NCBI GenBank assembly: GCA_037176905.1
Contig: JBBBWG010006892.1
Coordinates: 5,700-25,890, forward strand
Direction: 5' to 3'
From: Azolla pinnata
Taxonomy: Eukaryota > Streptophyta > Polypodiopsida > Salviniales > Salviniaceae
DNA length: 20,191 nucleotides
A program made the translations under genes and the position numbers. Below the pieces are notes generated by a model. That model did not search any database and had not been told where the DNA came from. It saw nothing but the letters and a program-made list of their open reading frames with translations. Shown piece after piece: positions 1-8,760 of this stretch (within the stretch, counting starts at the first letter, position 1; each line of letters starts with the position of its first letter).

Positions 1-697
1 CCTTGATAACATATCCCCCTTCTGTTTCTAAGAAGAAATCTGCAGATCCTTTGAAGCTTCTGCTTCCCGAACCTTAACTGGAATTCCTCACCTTCAGGTT
101 CGATGTTTCCCATTTAAGAGCAGTGAAGCATATCTTCAGCAGGAGGAGATACGCAGATCGGTTCTGAAGGTTTCAAAGTCATAAATAAGGGCTGCTTGCA
201 GATGGAAAGCTTGTTTTTAATCGAATCGAAGTAACAATGCTGCAACGCACAGAGTGCAGATTTCAGGGATGTGGATAAGGTCTGTCTCTCCGTCTTTCTC
301 TGTTAGCTGTATGTTGGTTGGCTTGCACTAACTAGTTTGTACAAAATTTCGACATTACTAATGATGAATCTTGTTCATGCAAGAACTAAGTTTTTTTTTA
401 TGAAGAACTAGGACCTGTCGACCAGGCCAATATCGGGCAATCGTATCTGCAAAAGCGACAGAAAATCGAATCGAACACATCCGATGAGCGCTCGCTAAAC
501 TTGTGCTTCGAATCTTATACCAAGCGTAATTGCCAACGAACTGCATGTCGAGCGATAGGACACTTTGAGCGAGCTTCGATGCGAAAACAGCAGATTCAAC
601 TACGATCGCGATCTCATCATCAACCACAATATTTTCCCGCTACACGGCACGAACATCAGACGGCTGTAACTACAAATTCTGATCGTCCTCTTCGTAG
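1..697. other. Gene-free left flank
   Basis: I see no recognisable coding sequence here. Short open frames exist on both strands, for example 358-627 on the minus strand, but none shows a family motif or splice-supported continuation. The stretch could be the end of a neighbouring transcription unit outside the window or plain intergenic DNA. Confidence 0.5.
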
Positions 698-795
698 ATG
701 AGCAGATACCCAGAACATTACCATACGTTTGGTTCTCATTGGGCCAATACTGGCGCTAAAGAAGCCGTTAATATATATCTTCCTTCCTGCCTTTC

Positions 796-1112
796 TTTCT
801 CGATACTCGATCGATCAATCGCAAAGAGAGACAGGAAGTTAATTGTTCGATCGATCACAAAGAGAGACAGTAGGTTAACTATTCGATCGATCACAAAGGG
901 AGACAGTAGGTTAACTGTTCGATCGATCACAAAGAGAGACAGTAAGTTTAACTATTCGATCGATCGCAGAGAGTTTAACTGTTCGATCGATCACAGAGAG
1001 TTTAACTGTTCGATCGATCACAGAGAGTTTAACTGTTCGATCGATCACAAAGAGTTTAACTGTTCGATCGATCACAGAGAGTTTAACTGTTCGATCGATC
1101 GGAGGGTTTTAA
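796..1112. repeat. GATC-rich tandem satellite, 36/37-base then 27-base units
   Basis: About ten head-to-tail units each begin with TTCGATCGATC. The first four are 36-37 bases and contain a GAGAGACAGTAGG-like segment. The following units are 27 bases and differ by loss of about ten bases covering that segment, so the short form looks derived from the long one by slippage or unequal exchange. The units hold a reading frame open from ATG 698 to 1144 (148 codons), which translates as 12-residue and then 9-residue repeats. Confidence 0.9.
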
Positions 1113-1144
1113 AATTTGATCAATTTGGGGGACTTGAAGATTAA

Positions 1145-2468
1145 GGGGCAAATTAGAGAGAAAAATGTATGTGTAAATAGAGGGTGAATTTTGGAAGGAA
1201 AATTACAAGGAAGGGTTTTTGCAGAAATGGTGGGCGATTTTGCTTCTACAAATGGTGGGCGATTTGCAGAAATGGTAGGGCAGAATTGATACAGGAAATT
1301 CTTCTTCTTCAGGGCCAAAGTACGTGCTCTCTCGATTGCTCTCTCCTCCTGCTAGCCATGAATCAAGCACAGTAGGAGTGTTTCTCGCTGGCTTGAAACC
1401 AGAGCCCATTTTGGCAAGCATTGAAGAAAGAAGAAGAAGCAGAAGAAGCACAAGGGTTTGCAACCCATCAAGCATCCAGATCGGTCTTGGCTTTGCATCA
1501 GCTCAGAGCAAAGAAGAAGAAGAAGAAGGGTTTCGAATCCCCTGCTGTCGCTTGCTCACAGGTTCCTAGTTCTGTTTTCTGTTTTGTTTCCATCGGTTTC
1601 TCAAATTACCTTGTCTGGTTTCATGCGTATTGTTACTTGACTCGGAGGAGAGCACTGGTACGGTTAAAGAAATCAGGGATTAGGCTTAGCTAGTTTTTTC
1701 TTTGCCCCTCTTCTTTGTTGTTTTACATGGAAATGCGTGTAATCTTGTACAATTGAGATTGTCGTGAGCTTAGGGAACTGTGTGAGTTAAAAAGACATCG
1801 ATTTTAGCTATGAGATTGCTTAGGAAATTTTACGAGTTAAAAAAAAAAGATCAATTTCTGTTATGAGACTGGTTAAGGAATTGTGTAGATTTCTGCCACG
1901 AGGTCAGCGAGGCAATTGTATGAATGAGAAGACATTATTTTCAGTTAAGAGAATTGATTACGTAAGGAGGTGAGCTATTATGGAGTATCGATTGTGTAAG
2001 GAAATTCTTTTGCTACCCAAGAACATCTCACAGATTCTTGAGGTTTCATCTTCCATTGGCTTAGCTAGCTTAAGTCCCATCGCCGGCATAGGGAATATTG
2101 TATAAAACAGAAACTGTAATCAAGTGATTGCTGCTGTTTGCTTGGTTAAGGAGGATGAAGATCTGCCATGATCTCTCTCCCTTCCTCACACACGTGCATA
2201 CACACACACACACTGACTCATACTTACAGGGTGTGCATATTACGAAAACCTCCCCCAAAAAAACCAAGTAAGGATGCTTTGGCGTCTTTGTATGCAGCCG
2301 TGTTTTGGCTTTCTGGGTCAGATATCTAGTGTCTTATGAGTTTTGAGTGCTAGAAATTGCAGATTTTGAGAAGGGGCTTAGGAGAAGCTTAGAGCAAAAA
2401 GTTTTCTAGAGAGTGTGTCATGCGGTGAGGATGTTGTCCTCCAAACGTTATGGAACCATCTAAACATT
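1145..2468 (+). other. Upstream and leader region of the XRCC1 gene
   Basis: There is no convincing protein gene. Contents: three copies of AAATGGT within a short repeat near 1225-1277, an AAG-rich patch (about 1427-1450 and 1508-1530), the decayed 50-base tandem repeat described separately, and a CA tract near 2190-2213. The promoter and 5' leader of the downstream gene must lie here, possibly with a leader intron, but neither the transcription start nor such an intron can be fixed by eye. Confidence 0.5.
1759..2012. repeat. Degenerate tandem repeat, period about 50 bases
   Basis: Successive blocks starting near 1762, 1811, 1864 and 1899 share the pattern GAG, then TTAGGRAA or similar, then GAGTTAAAAA, then a T-rich end finishing in TAT. 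The first two blocks are clearest; the later ones are shortened and diverged. The array lies in the presumed promoter or leader of the XRCC1 gene. Confidence 0.55.
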
Positions 2469-4463
2469 ATGTCTTTGCCCAAGGTGGAGAGAATGGTTGC
2501 TGGTTTGTCTGAAAATAGTGGAAATAAACGGAAACTACCCAGTTGGCAATCTTCCAACTACCAACAAAACTCTGGCAATGAAGATGATAAAATGGAGTCT
2601 GGGGAAGATAGAGAGAGAGCTAGTGCTAGGAAGGAACTGGAGAGCAGCAAAGAAGAAGCTTCTGAAATACGAAGTGTTTCTTCAGCCAGCAAGGGAACTG
2701 GAGAAGATTCTGTTGCTAAAGCTGAAAGGATGTCTGGAGATGCGAGGTCAGGTAAACGTGCTTGTAATGCTGTCTCTGGCAAAGCATTGCAATGTAAGGA
2801 TGGGAGCCATAATCAGCATCAATCTCCGAAAGGTAGACAGCTCGACCCCAAGACAGAGTTCTCAAAGGCAGAATCAAGCAACAAACCAAAGAGGAAAACA
2901 CCTTTGAAAGCTACTAGGAAAAACTTAGAAGATGATACAGGAGAGGAAGTAGCAGCAGCAGCATCCAGCCAGAGGAAACCACCGTTGGAGAAGTTTCTGG
3001 TAAGTACGCTGAGTAGGTCAGCAGCAAGTTTTTGCCCTTTCAAGAAACAAAATCTTTTCATAAGATTATGAGGCTGGTCTTTTGTTTTCTTTTTTTGTGT
3101 TCTCTTTTTATCTGCATGATGGCAGGATGGTGTTGTCTTTGCTCTATCTGGCCTTGTCAATCCGGAACGCGCAAATATTCGTGAAATCGCTATTCAAATG
3201 GGTGCTCACTATCGTCCTGATTGGACCTCTGATTGCACACTTCTGGTTTGTGCATTTCCAAACACTCCCAAGTTCAATCAAGTGAAGAATGATAATGGAA
3301 CGATCGTTTCGAAGGTATTGCTTTTGCAAATTAATAAGGGTTCATGATATTTCTCTTAGTATGCCGACCTCTTTTACCTTCTGATGCCTTTTCACTGTAT
3401 AGCCTTTCAGGCTTGGATACTGGATTGTTATAAACAGAAGGAGCTCCTAGAGATCGACAGGTATCTCATGCATGCCGGAAAGCCTTGGAGAAATGTCAGC
3501 ATATCAGTTTTTAACGGTGAATATCGAACACTAGCTTGCTCTGGTTGGACATTCTCCCTCTCTCTCTCTCTCTCACATCTTTGTGTGACTTTCACTTGAC
3601 TTGATGAAAATGCTTGAAGATGCCAATGGTAGTACGTCTGGCCAAAAGAGATCAAAATGCGGCCATAGATCAGAAGAACCTAGGTTGACTATCGCAAGTT
3701 TACCGGAGATCGAGCAATGGGTTCATACGGATGTAGCTTCGTGCATTGCATGGCTACAAAAGCAAGAAAGCCCTGTAAGAATATTGCCTGAAACATCGTC
3801 AAATCTTGTTTTGTAGCCATTTTCTAATTTCTGACTCCACATCCTGATTTTGACGAGGCTTACATATATTATTGTCGTGTGATGGATCTATGCGCAGCCT
3901 AAAGAAGGGGAAATGAAGTCAATTGCCATCCAAGGGATAGAATTGTGTTTAGAAGACGCGATAGAATGCCTGAAAAACAAACAGGTATTGTTTTTTTTTT
4001 TCAATCTTCCATTATCCAAGTGTGTTGAAGATATGAAGACAAAATGGTTTGGAGAACACAAGCTGAGATTTGTTTTGCAATTTTTTTTTTGTTCTGCTGA
4101 TGAACTCTTTGCAAGAGTGTGGAAAGCATCGTAGAGACATGGGATTTTGTGCCTCGGGCGGTAAGAGAGCTTGCGGACAGAGAGAGGCAAGCAAAGGATG
4201 TGGAAGATGTGGGCAATGTCGAAGACTTGCTGTCGGAAGCGGAGCGGTTGAAGTGGATCTACGCATCGGAGCTGAAGAAACGGAAAGGAGAAGAAGAATC
4301 GATTAACCCCAAAGAGGAGGAGGAGGAAGACGATGAATCCACGGACAAGATGACCGAAACATCAGACACAGAGAGCGACGATGGAACACAAACGCTGGGA
4401 GAATCCGACATAATCGAAGCCAAGGCAAAGATCGCGAAGATGCTGTCAGAAAAGAAGGTTTGA
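2469..4463 (+). CDS. XRCC1: XRCC1-like DNA repair scaffold protein, single BRCT domain
   Basis: Six exons join in frame: 2469-2999, 3126-3314, 3411-3516, 3620-3774, 3898-3984 and 4116-4463, giving 471 residues. All introns are GT-AG and 96-131 bases long. The first in-frame ATG is at 2469; an N-terminal KRKLPSW motif matches plant XRCC1. Residues 1-177 are hydrophilic, Lys/Glu/Ser-rich and probably disordered. Residues about 174-266 form a BRCT domain, with FALSGLVNPER, GAHYRPDWTSDCTLLVCAF, the core Trp of SKAWILDCY and YLMHAGKPW. Residues 304-400 match the plant-specific C-terminal part (IEQWVHTDVASCIAWLQ, ETWDFVPRAVREL), followed by an acidic tail. As known for the family, plant XRCC1 works in base-excision and single-strand-break repair in the nucleus through this one BRCT, which corresponds to animal BRCT1, and lacks the Pol-beta-binding N-terminal domain and BRCT2. 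The 3516/3620 junction is the least certain. Confidence 0.93.
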
Positions 4464-5063
4464 AAAGAATGCGATGCAATGCAACAATGGCTCGAAGAGA
4501 AGGTTTTAGCGGAGCTTATCTCGACGTTCGCAGATGCGATTCCGGAAGGCAGAGAGAGTGACCCAAAGAGATGGTGGTTGCAGTTTTTGGTTGCTGGTGT
4601 CCGAAAGCTCCGAATCGCTTGAAAGACCCTCCTCTTCCTTGAAATAGTTCTCCGTAGCCGGTAATATACCCAAATCAATCTTCATCTGAGAGCGATTCAA
4701 CCGTACAAGCGACTGGAGATGAGACCTTAATTTGTGGGGGATCCTGGTGATGATGCTACCGAGCTTTTTTTTGTATTGCGTACGAATGTCGCATGTATGA
4801 ACATATATCCACGTCGTTTGGTTTGGTTCATCGTCTTTGCTCTGGAAATGGGGGAGGCAGAATGCAAAACTGGTGCCTAAATCCTCGGTTTTAGGGTTCT
4901 TTTTAGGGCTATGGCAGATTGCGCTTTCGATCTTAGTTTTGCCTCGGGGATCGGTCAAGTTGGATGCCATGGATCCGATCACTCGATCTCCGTTGCATTC
5001 ATCCAAATCTCCAAGTATAGTAGTCTCGAGACTTTGCTTCCAAGCAAGTATCGGCAATGAATC
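4464..5063. other. 3' flank of the XRCC1 gene
   Basis: This stretch should hold the 3' untranslated region and polyadenylation site of the repair gene. I see no clear AATAAA here. A 183-codon minus-strand frame (4506-5057) and a 77-codon plus-strand frame (4837-5070) both start at TTG and have no recognisable domain, so I treat the stretch as non-coding. Confidence 0.5.
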
Positions 5064-5243
5064 GGCTTGAGCCCAAACCGAGCCATCTAATTGAGTTTAA
5101 CCAGCTTTATAGCGTGGCGGCTTGGCTCCAATAACATGCATCAGCGACGCACTGGCTTGAGCCCAAACCGAGTTGTTTAACTGACTTTAACTAGCTTCAG
5201 CAGCTTGGCGGCTTTGCTTGGCTTGACTCGGGTCAAGTATTGA
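5064..5243. repeat. 90-base direct duplication
   Basis: Two adjacent copies start at 5064 and 5154. The first 19 bases (GGCTTGAGCCCAAACCGAG) are identical and the rest is diverged, with GAGTTTAACCAGCTT against GACTTTAACTAGCTT and a shared GGCGGCTT. The second copy runs into the left arm of the long inverted repeat. Confidence 0.75.
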
Positions 5244-6009
5244 GATTCACTAATTGGTGTTTGTTTGGCTCGGCTCGGCTCGACGCTTGGTTTAACCGGC
5301 CTAGAGCTGGCTAAGCCGGTTCAATCGATTGAGTGCTTGTTTTTGTGTAATAAAAGTGCACGTTCCGCAATGAGATGTTATAATTGGTATATTTGATAAA
5401 ACAACTCAAAAAAGGAAGAGGTTCCATTGATTATTGTTTCTTTTTCCATTCTATACAAGGATGCCGTATGGTTTAAAATGAGATTATGCTAATTCTGGTT
5501 GGATGTCAACTTCACCCATGAATTAAAGGTGCCGTTTTTGTCCTAAGAATGGAAGAGGGTTGGAGAAGGTCTAAGGGTATGACATTTTTGTCTCAAGGTA
5601 CAATATTGTTGGAGCGCTGTTGAGAACTAAGATTAAAATTAATAGTTAATTTATTTGCACCATAACTTTCATAAGTAACCGGTTCTGTAATCATGGGTAT
5701 CTTACGATGTGTCTGCTTATCAGCTTAACAAATCTTATTTTGTATCATTTCTTTACTAATGGAAGGATCCTGCTTGTTTTATTTTAAAGAGAAAAATCCG
5801 GACTGAACTCGACCCGACCTCAAGAGTGGCCCAAACCAACGCGAAGCTAAAACCAAACCGTTCGAGTTTGTTTTTTCTTTTTCGGTTGTCGAGCCGAAAC
5901 TGAGGCAGTTTCCGTAATCTGAAAACCAAACCAGCAGATTAGAACCGCTTTGGTGAATCTCAATACTTGACCCGAGTCAAGCCAAGCAAAGCCGCCAAGC
6001 TGCTGAAGC
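5194..6009. mobile_element. Putative non-autonomous inverted-repeat element
   Basis: Positions 5194-5250 and 5953-6009 are perfect reverse complements over 57 bases (outer ends GCTTCAGCAG and CTGCTGAAGC), enclosing about 700 bases of AT-rich DNA with no coding capacity. This is the architecture of a MITE or a derivative of a DNA transposon. I found no convincing target-site duplication next to the arms (TTAACTA on the left, AGTTTCC on the right), so it could instead be an inverted duplication. Weaker inverted similarity (CTCGACGCTTGGTTT against AAACCAAACCGTTCGAG) continues inward. Confidence 0.5.
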
Positions 6010-6020
6010 AGTTTCCGTAA

Positions 6021-6054
6021 TCCCTAAACCCTAAACCCTAAACTCTAAACCCTT
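6021..6054. repeat. Interstitial telomere repeat (CCCTAAA)n
   Basis: About four to five head-to-tail units of the plant telomere heptamer, with one variant unit (CTCTAAA). They begin about a dozen bases beyond the right arm of the inverted repeat. Another AAACCCTAA copy follows at about 6259. Confidence 0.85.
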
Positions 6055-7172
6055 AAAGCCGCAATGATTTTCGATCAGTTTCGACTCATACCGAAGCGGG
6101 GCCCATATAACCTACTCTCAAACCCTAACCCTCTCTCTCTCTCTCTCTTTGAGTATCTCTCGTGTGAAACCGTCCCAAATGTTGTCCAAGTGTGAAACCG
6201 TCCAAGTGTGAAACCGTCCCAAAACGTTGTCCAGGTGTGAAACCGCCCCTTTCCCCTCCAAACCCTAATTTCAGCCTCTCCTTCTTCTTCTTCTTCTTCT
6301 TCTTCTTCTTCATCTCCCTTTTCTCTGCTATAAGACACGCAGAGTTCCCCTGCTTAAGCAAGCAGCTATGGCGACGCCTCCTCCCTCCTGCCTCTGCCAT
6401 GATGCTTCTCTCTGTTTTTACATGTTAGACTACGTAGGGTTCCGGCATCCTGGTGTGCCCCTCCCGATGAGAAGAAAGACCTTGTGAGCCTGAGCAGAGG
6501 TCGGAGGTGTGTTGATTCTTGCTTCCTTCCCCGTCTCTTTCGCCTTTGTTGTTCCACTGTTGTAGTAGTGCGTGGGGATGGAGATGGAGGTGTGTGTGCG
6601 GGGGGATTTGATGAAAATCTTAGCTATCTTGGTCCGTGTTTCTGAGTCTGCCATGCGGAAACCTGATTCTCTGAGATTCCCTGATCCCCCACAACATCAT
6701 CCCCTCCATCCTTTCTTTGCGGACCCGGGATCTTTTCCTGCGCACGAGAATTCAAATCGCCTGCAGGAGTGGTAACGACGAGCTCGGAAAATCTTGCCAT
6801 TGGTTGCAAGCAAGGGGCATGTGATGATTTCAACTGACGATCCAACGCCTATCCGCCATCGCTCCGATTTGATACAAATCGGATCCCGATGGGAGCTGCG
6901 GACTGTTAAATTCAGCGAGCTTTTTAAACCTGATGCCCCCTGAGCTTCACGGAAATGGTGGAGCAGCCGCTTCCGGAAGTGGTAGGAAATGGCTTTTGCA
7001 AGCTTCTTTCTTCTGTATGAAGAAGCTTTGATTCGCCATACCTTCAGGAAGGAAGATTGGTTCACTCCAGTGCTGCTGGAGTAAGCAGAAATGGTTCTGA
7101 GAGACTCCTCACGATTAGGCGAGAGCTTGACGACGACGATGACTTGGGTCTCAATTGTAGCACTTGTTGGGA
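6055..7172 (+). other. Leader-like region without a convincing protein
   Basis: The start has features typical of a plant promoter or 5' leader: AAACCCTAACC followed by a CT tract (6130-6149), AAACCCTAA at about 6259, and a CTT tract at about 6283-6312. The first ATG in good context is 6368 (GCTATGGCG), opening a 39-codon frame ending at 6487 (MATPPPSCLCHDASLCFYML at its start). A 31-codon frame lies at 6989-7084 (starting MAFASFFLLYEEAL). I recognise neither product. The stretch may be a noncoding transcript, the 5' part of an unresolved spliced gene, or a decayed gene. Confidence 0.4.
6162..6247. repeat. Short direct repeats of GTGTGAAACCGTCC
   Basis: The 14-base word occurs at 6162, 6190 and 6206, with a fourth variant at about 6234 (GTGTGAAACCGCCC), separated by short spacers containing CAAA and GTTGTCC. 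The tract sits between the CT tract and the CTT tract in the presumed leader. Confidence 0.85.
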
Positions 7173-7256
7173 GTCAGGATGGCCGAGCGGTCTAAGGCGC
7201 CAGACTCAAGTTCTGGTTCTCGTGAGAGAGCGTGGGTTCAAATCCCACTCCTGACA
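7173..7256 (+). tRNA. trnL-CAA: tRNA-Leu (anticodon CAA)
   Basis: The sequence folds as a class II tRNA: acceptor stem GTCAGGA with TCCTGAC, D arm with GGCCGAGCGGTCTAAGGC, anticodon stem CCAGA/TCTGG around loop CTCAAGT, a long variable arm (TTCTCGTGAGAGAGC) as expected for leucine, and T arm GTGGG-TTCAAAT-CCCAC. The discriminator base is A at 7256. The A and B boxes of a Pol III internal promoter are intact, and there is no intron. A CAA trinucleotide lies about 20 bases upstream, where plant tRNA genes often have one. No run of four T's follows until about 8001, which is odd for a Pol III gene. It is a nuclear-type cytosolic tRNA gene. Confidence 0.96.
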
Positions 7257-7333
7257 GATCCTCTCTGCTGATCTATCTCCTGAACTGGTAGGTAGCGGTA
7301 GGTAGAACTGATAGAATTTGCTCTATGATTAGG

Positions 7334-7870
7334 CCGAGGCAATATCTGCTGAAATTCTGATATTTGAAACCTTGATTGCCTTGCTGGCGGGCCTTCTTTA
7401 CTGATAATGAGAGGCAGAATCTTCTGAAATTCCAATTATTGAAACTCTGATCTTCGAACAGAAGGGGATGGATCATCTGTTCCCATGAGCTGTGAAAATC
7501 CATGTCAGATTCCCATCTAAGCAAGCTGAAGTGACTTGATCATCTCGCATGTTGTAATGGCGGAATGGAGAGTGAATTCATGAAAAGAATGCGTCAGAAC
7601 TGTTCTTCGTCCACATGCAAAACTGTCCGAGGCAATATGTGCTGAAATTCTGATGTTTGAAACCTTGATTGCCTTGCTGGCTGACATTCTTTACTGAGAA
7701 GTAGAGGCAGAATCTTCTGGAGGTCCAATGGGGTGGATCATCTGTTCCTATGTTAGCTGTGAAAATCCATGTCAGATTCCGACCAAGAAAGCCGAAATGA
7801 CTTGATTATCTTGCATATTGTAATTGCGGAATGGAGAGTGATTTCATCAAAATAATTCTCCCACATGAGC
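7334..7870. repeat. Direct duplication of about 250 bases downstream of the tRNA
   Basis: Copy 1 starts at 7334 and copy 2 at 7627, both with CCGAGGCAATAT. They stay aligned through GAAACCTTGATTGCCTTGCT, GAGGCAGAATCTTCTG, GGATCATCTGTTCC, TGTGAAAATCCATGTCAG and CGGAATGGAGAGTGA. Copy 2 is shorter because of internal deletions. There is no open frame conserved between copies, so this looks noncoding. It may be a duplicated transcript unit or a simple segmental duplication. Confidence 0.85.
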
Positions 7871-8760
7871 TGTCTAAAGCCTCCTCTGTTCCAACTACAT
7901 TTGCGCAGATTTCATTTACATGCCTGATTAGCCCTGTCGAAGCAGAAAGGTGCATTCACTTCGAGAAACTCCATGCAAATCACATCTCTTACTTTCAAGG
8001 TTTTTGAAAGTTGAATTAAGTTTGCAGGCAATGTGGTCACACTATCAAAAGCTTTGCGATCTGAACAATGCGTCTGCTGTATAAGCTGAAAGTATGTTCA
8101 ATGCCCTTAACTAAGCTGTCCAAGCTATGAGTGTGTTTGTTGATCTGAATGAATCAGCGCTTTGTTGCATGGGTCTGGCCCTTGCGCTCTTCCAAGTTCT
8201 AATCCGAAACATTGCATTCAGTATCAGCACTTTAAAGTATGCGTTGCCCAATAACCTGTCCAAGCCAGAAGCTGTAGTTTAATGAACTTCTCTGAATCCG
8301 TTGACAAGCTCAAACGTTTGTCTTTCAACAACCAGCCTTGTTTTAGCTACAGACATAGATCATGACACAATTGAAAGTTACCCCAGGCCAGAAGAGGTAC
8401 GGGTTGGTGGAGAATTCGAATCCGACCAGCAGGTTCAAATGCTCTTCCAGGCCAAAAGCCTTCCAGGTTCAAACACTTGATCAAAAGCCCAAACTCTTGC
8501 TTTCATGGCATGGCTGGTATATGATCTACATATCCGTTAGCAGGACATTCAAATGCTGTTCCCTCATCAGCAAGTCTCTGCACTCACCTCCTTTACCACT
8601 GAGCCGCATTTAGGGGCCTTCGCTGGTATCTGGGCTGCTCCACCAGTCTCACTAGTTGACCCTTTTCCCCTATTTCGGGGTCACATCGAGTATTCAGAGT
8701 TTGCCTCGATTTAATACTGCTCTCACAGCCCGTAGCTGAACAGTGATGGATTGGGATTGG
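7871..8760. other. Intergenic region, possible tRNA-derived remnant
   Basis: There is no convincing protein gene. Between about 8412 and 8612 several Pol III box-like words cluster: GGCTCAGTGG on the minus strand (8596-8605), which fits the A-box pattern, and plus-strand B-box-like ATTCGAATCC (8414), GGTTCAAATGC (8432) and GGTTCAAAC (8466). They are not arranged as one foldable tRNA. The 3' end of the PPR transcript on the minus strand probably lies within 8500-8760. Confidence 0.35.

Noticed and set aside
796-1112. CRISPR-like regular repeats
   Set aside because: Units are contiguous with no unique spacers, and the window is plant nuclear DNA, so this is a tandem satellite.
4506-5057. 183-codon minus-strand open frame overlapping the XRCC1 3' flank
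   Set aside because: It starts with TTG rather than ATG, has no recognisable domain, and its left end lies just past the XRCC1 stop in expected 3' UTR.
7057-7254. 65-codon plus-strand frame ending inside the tRNA
   Set aside because: It reads through nearly the whole tRNA-Leu gene; its first part (SSAAGVSRNGSERLLTIRREL) looks protein-like but I could not place it and a stop lies just upstream.
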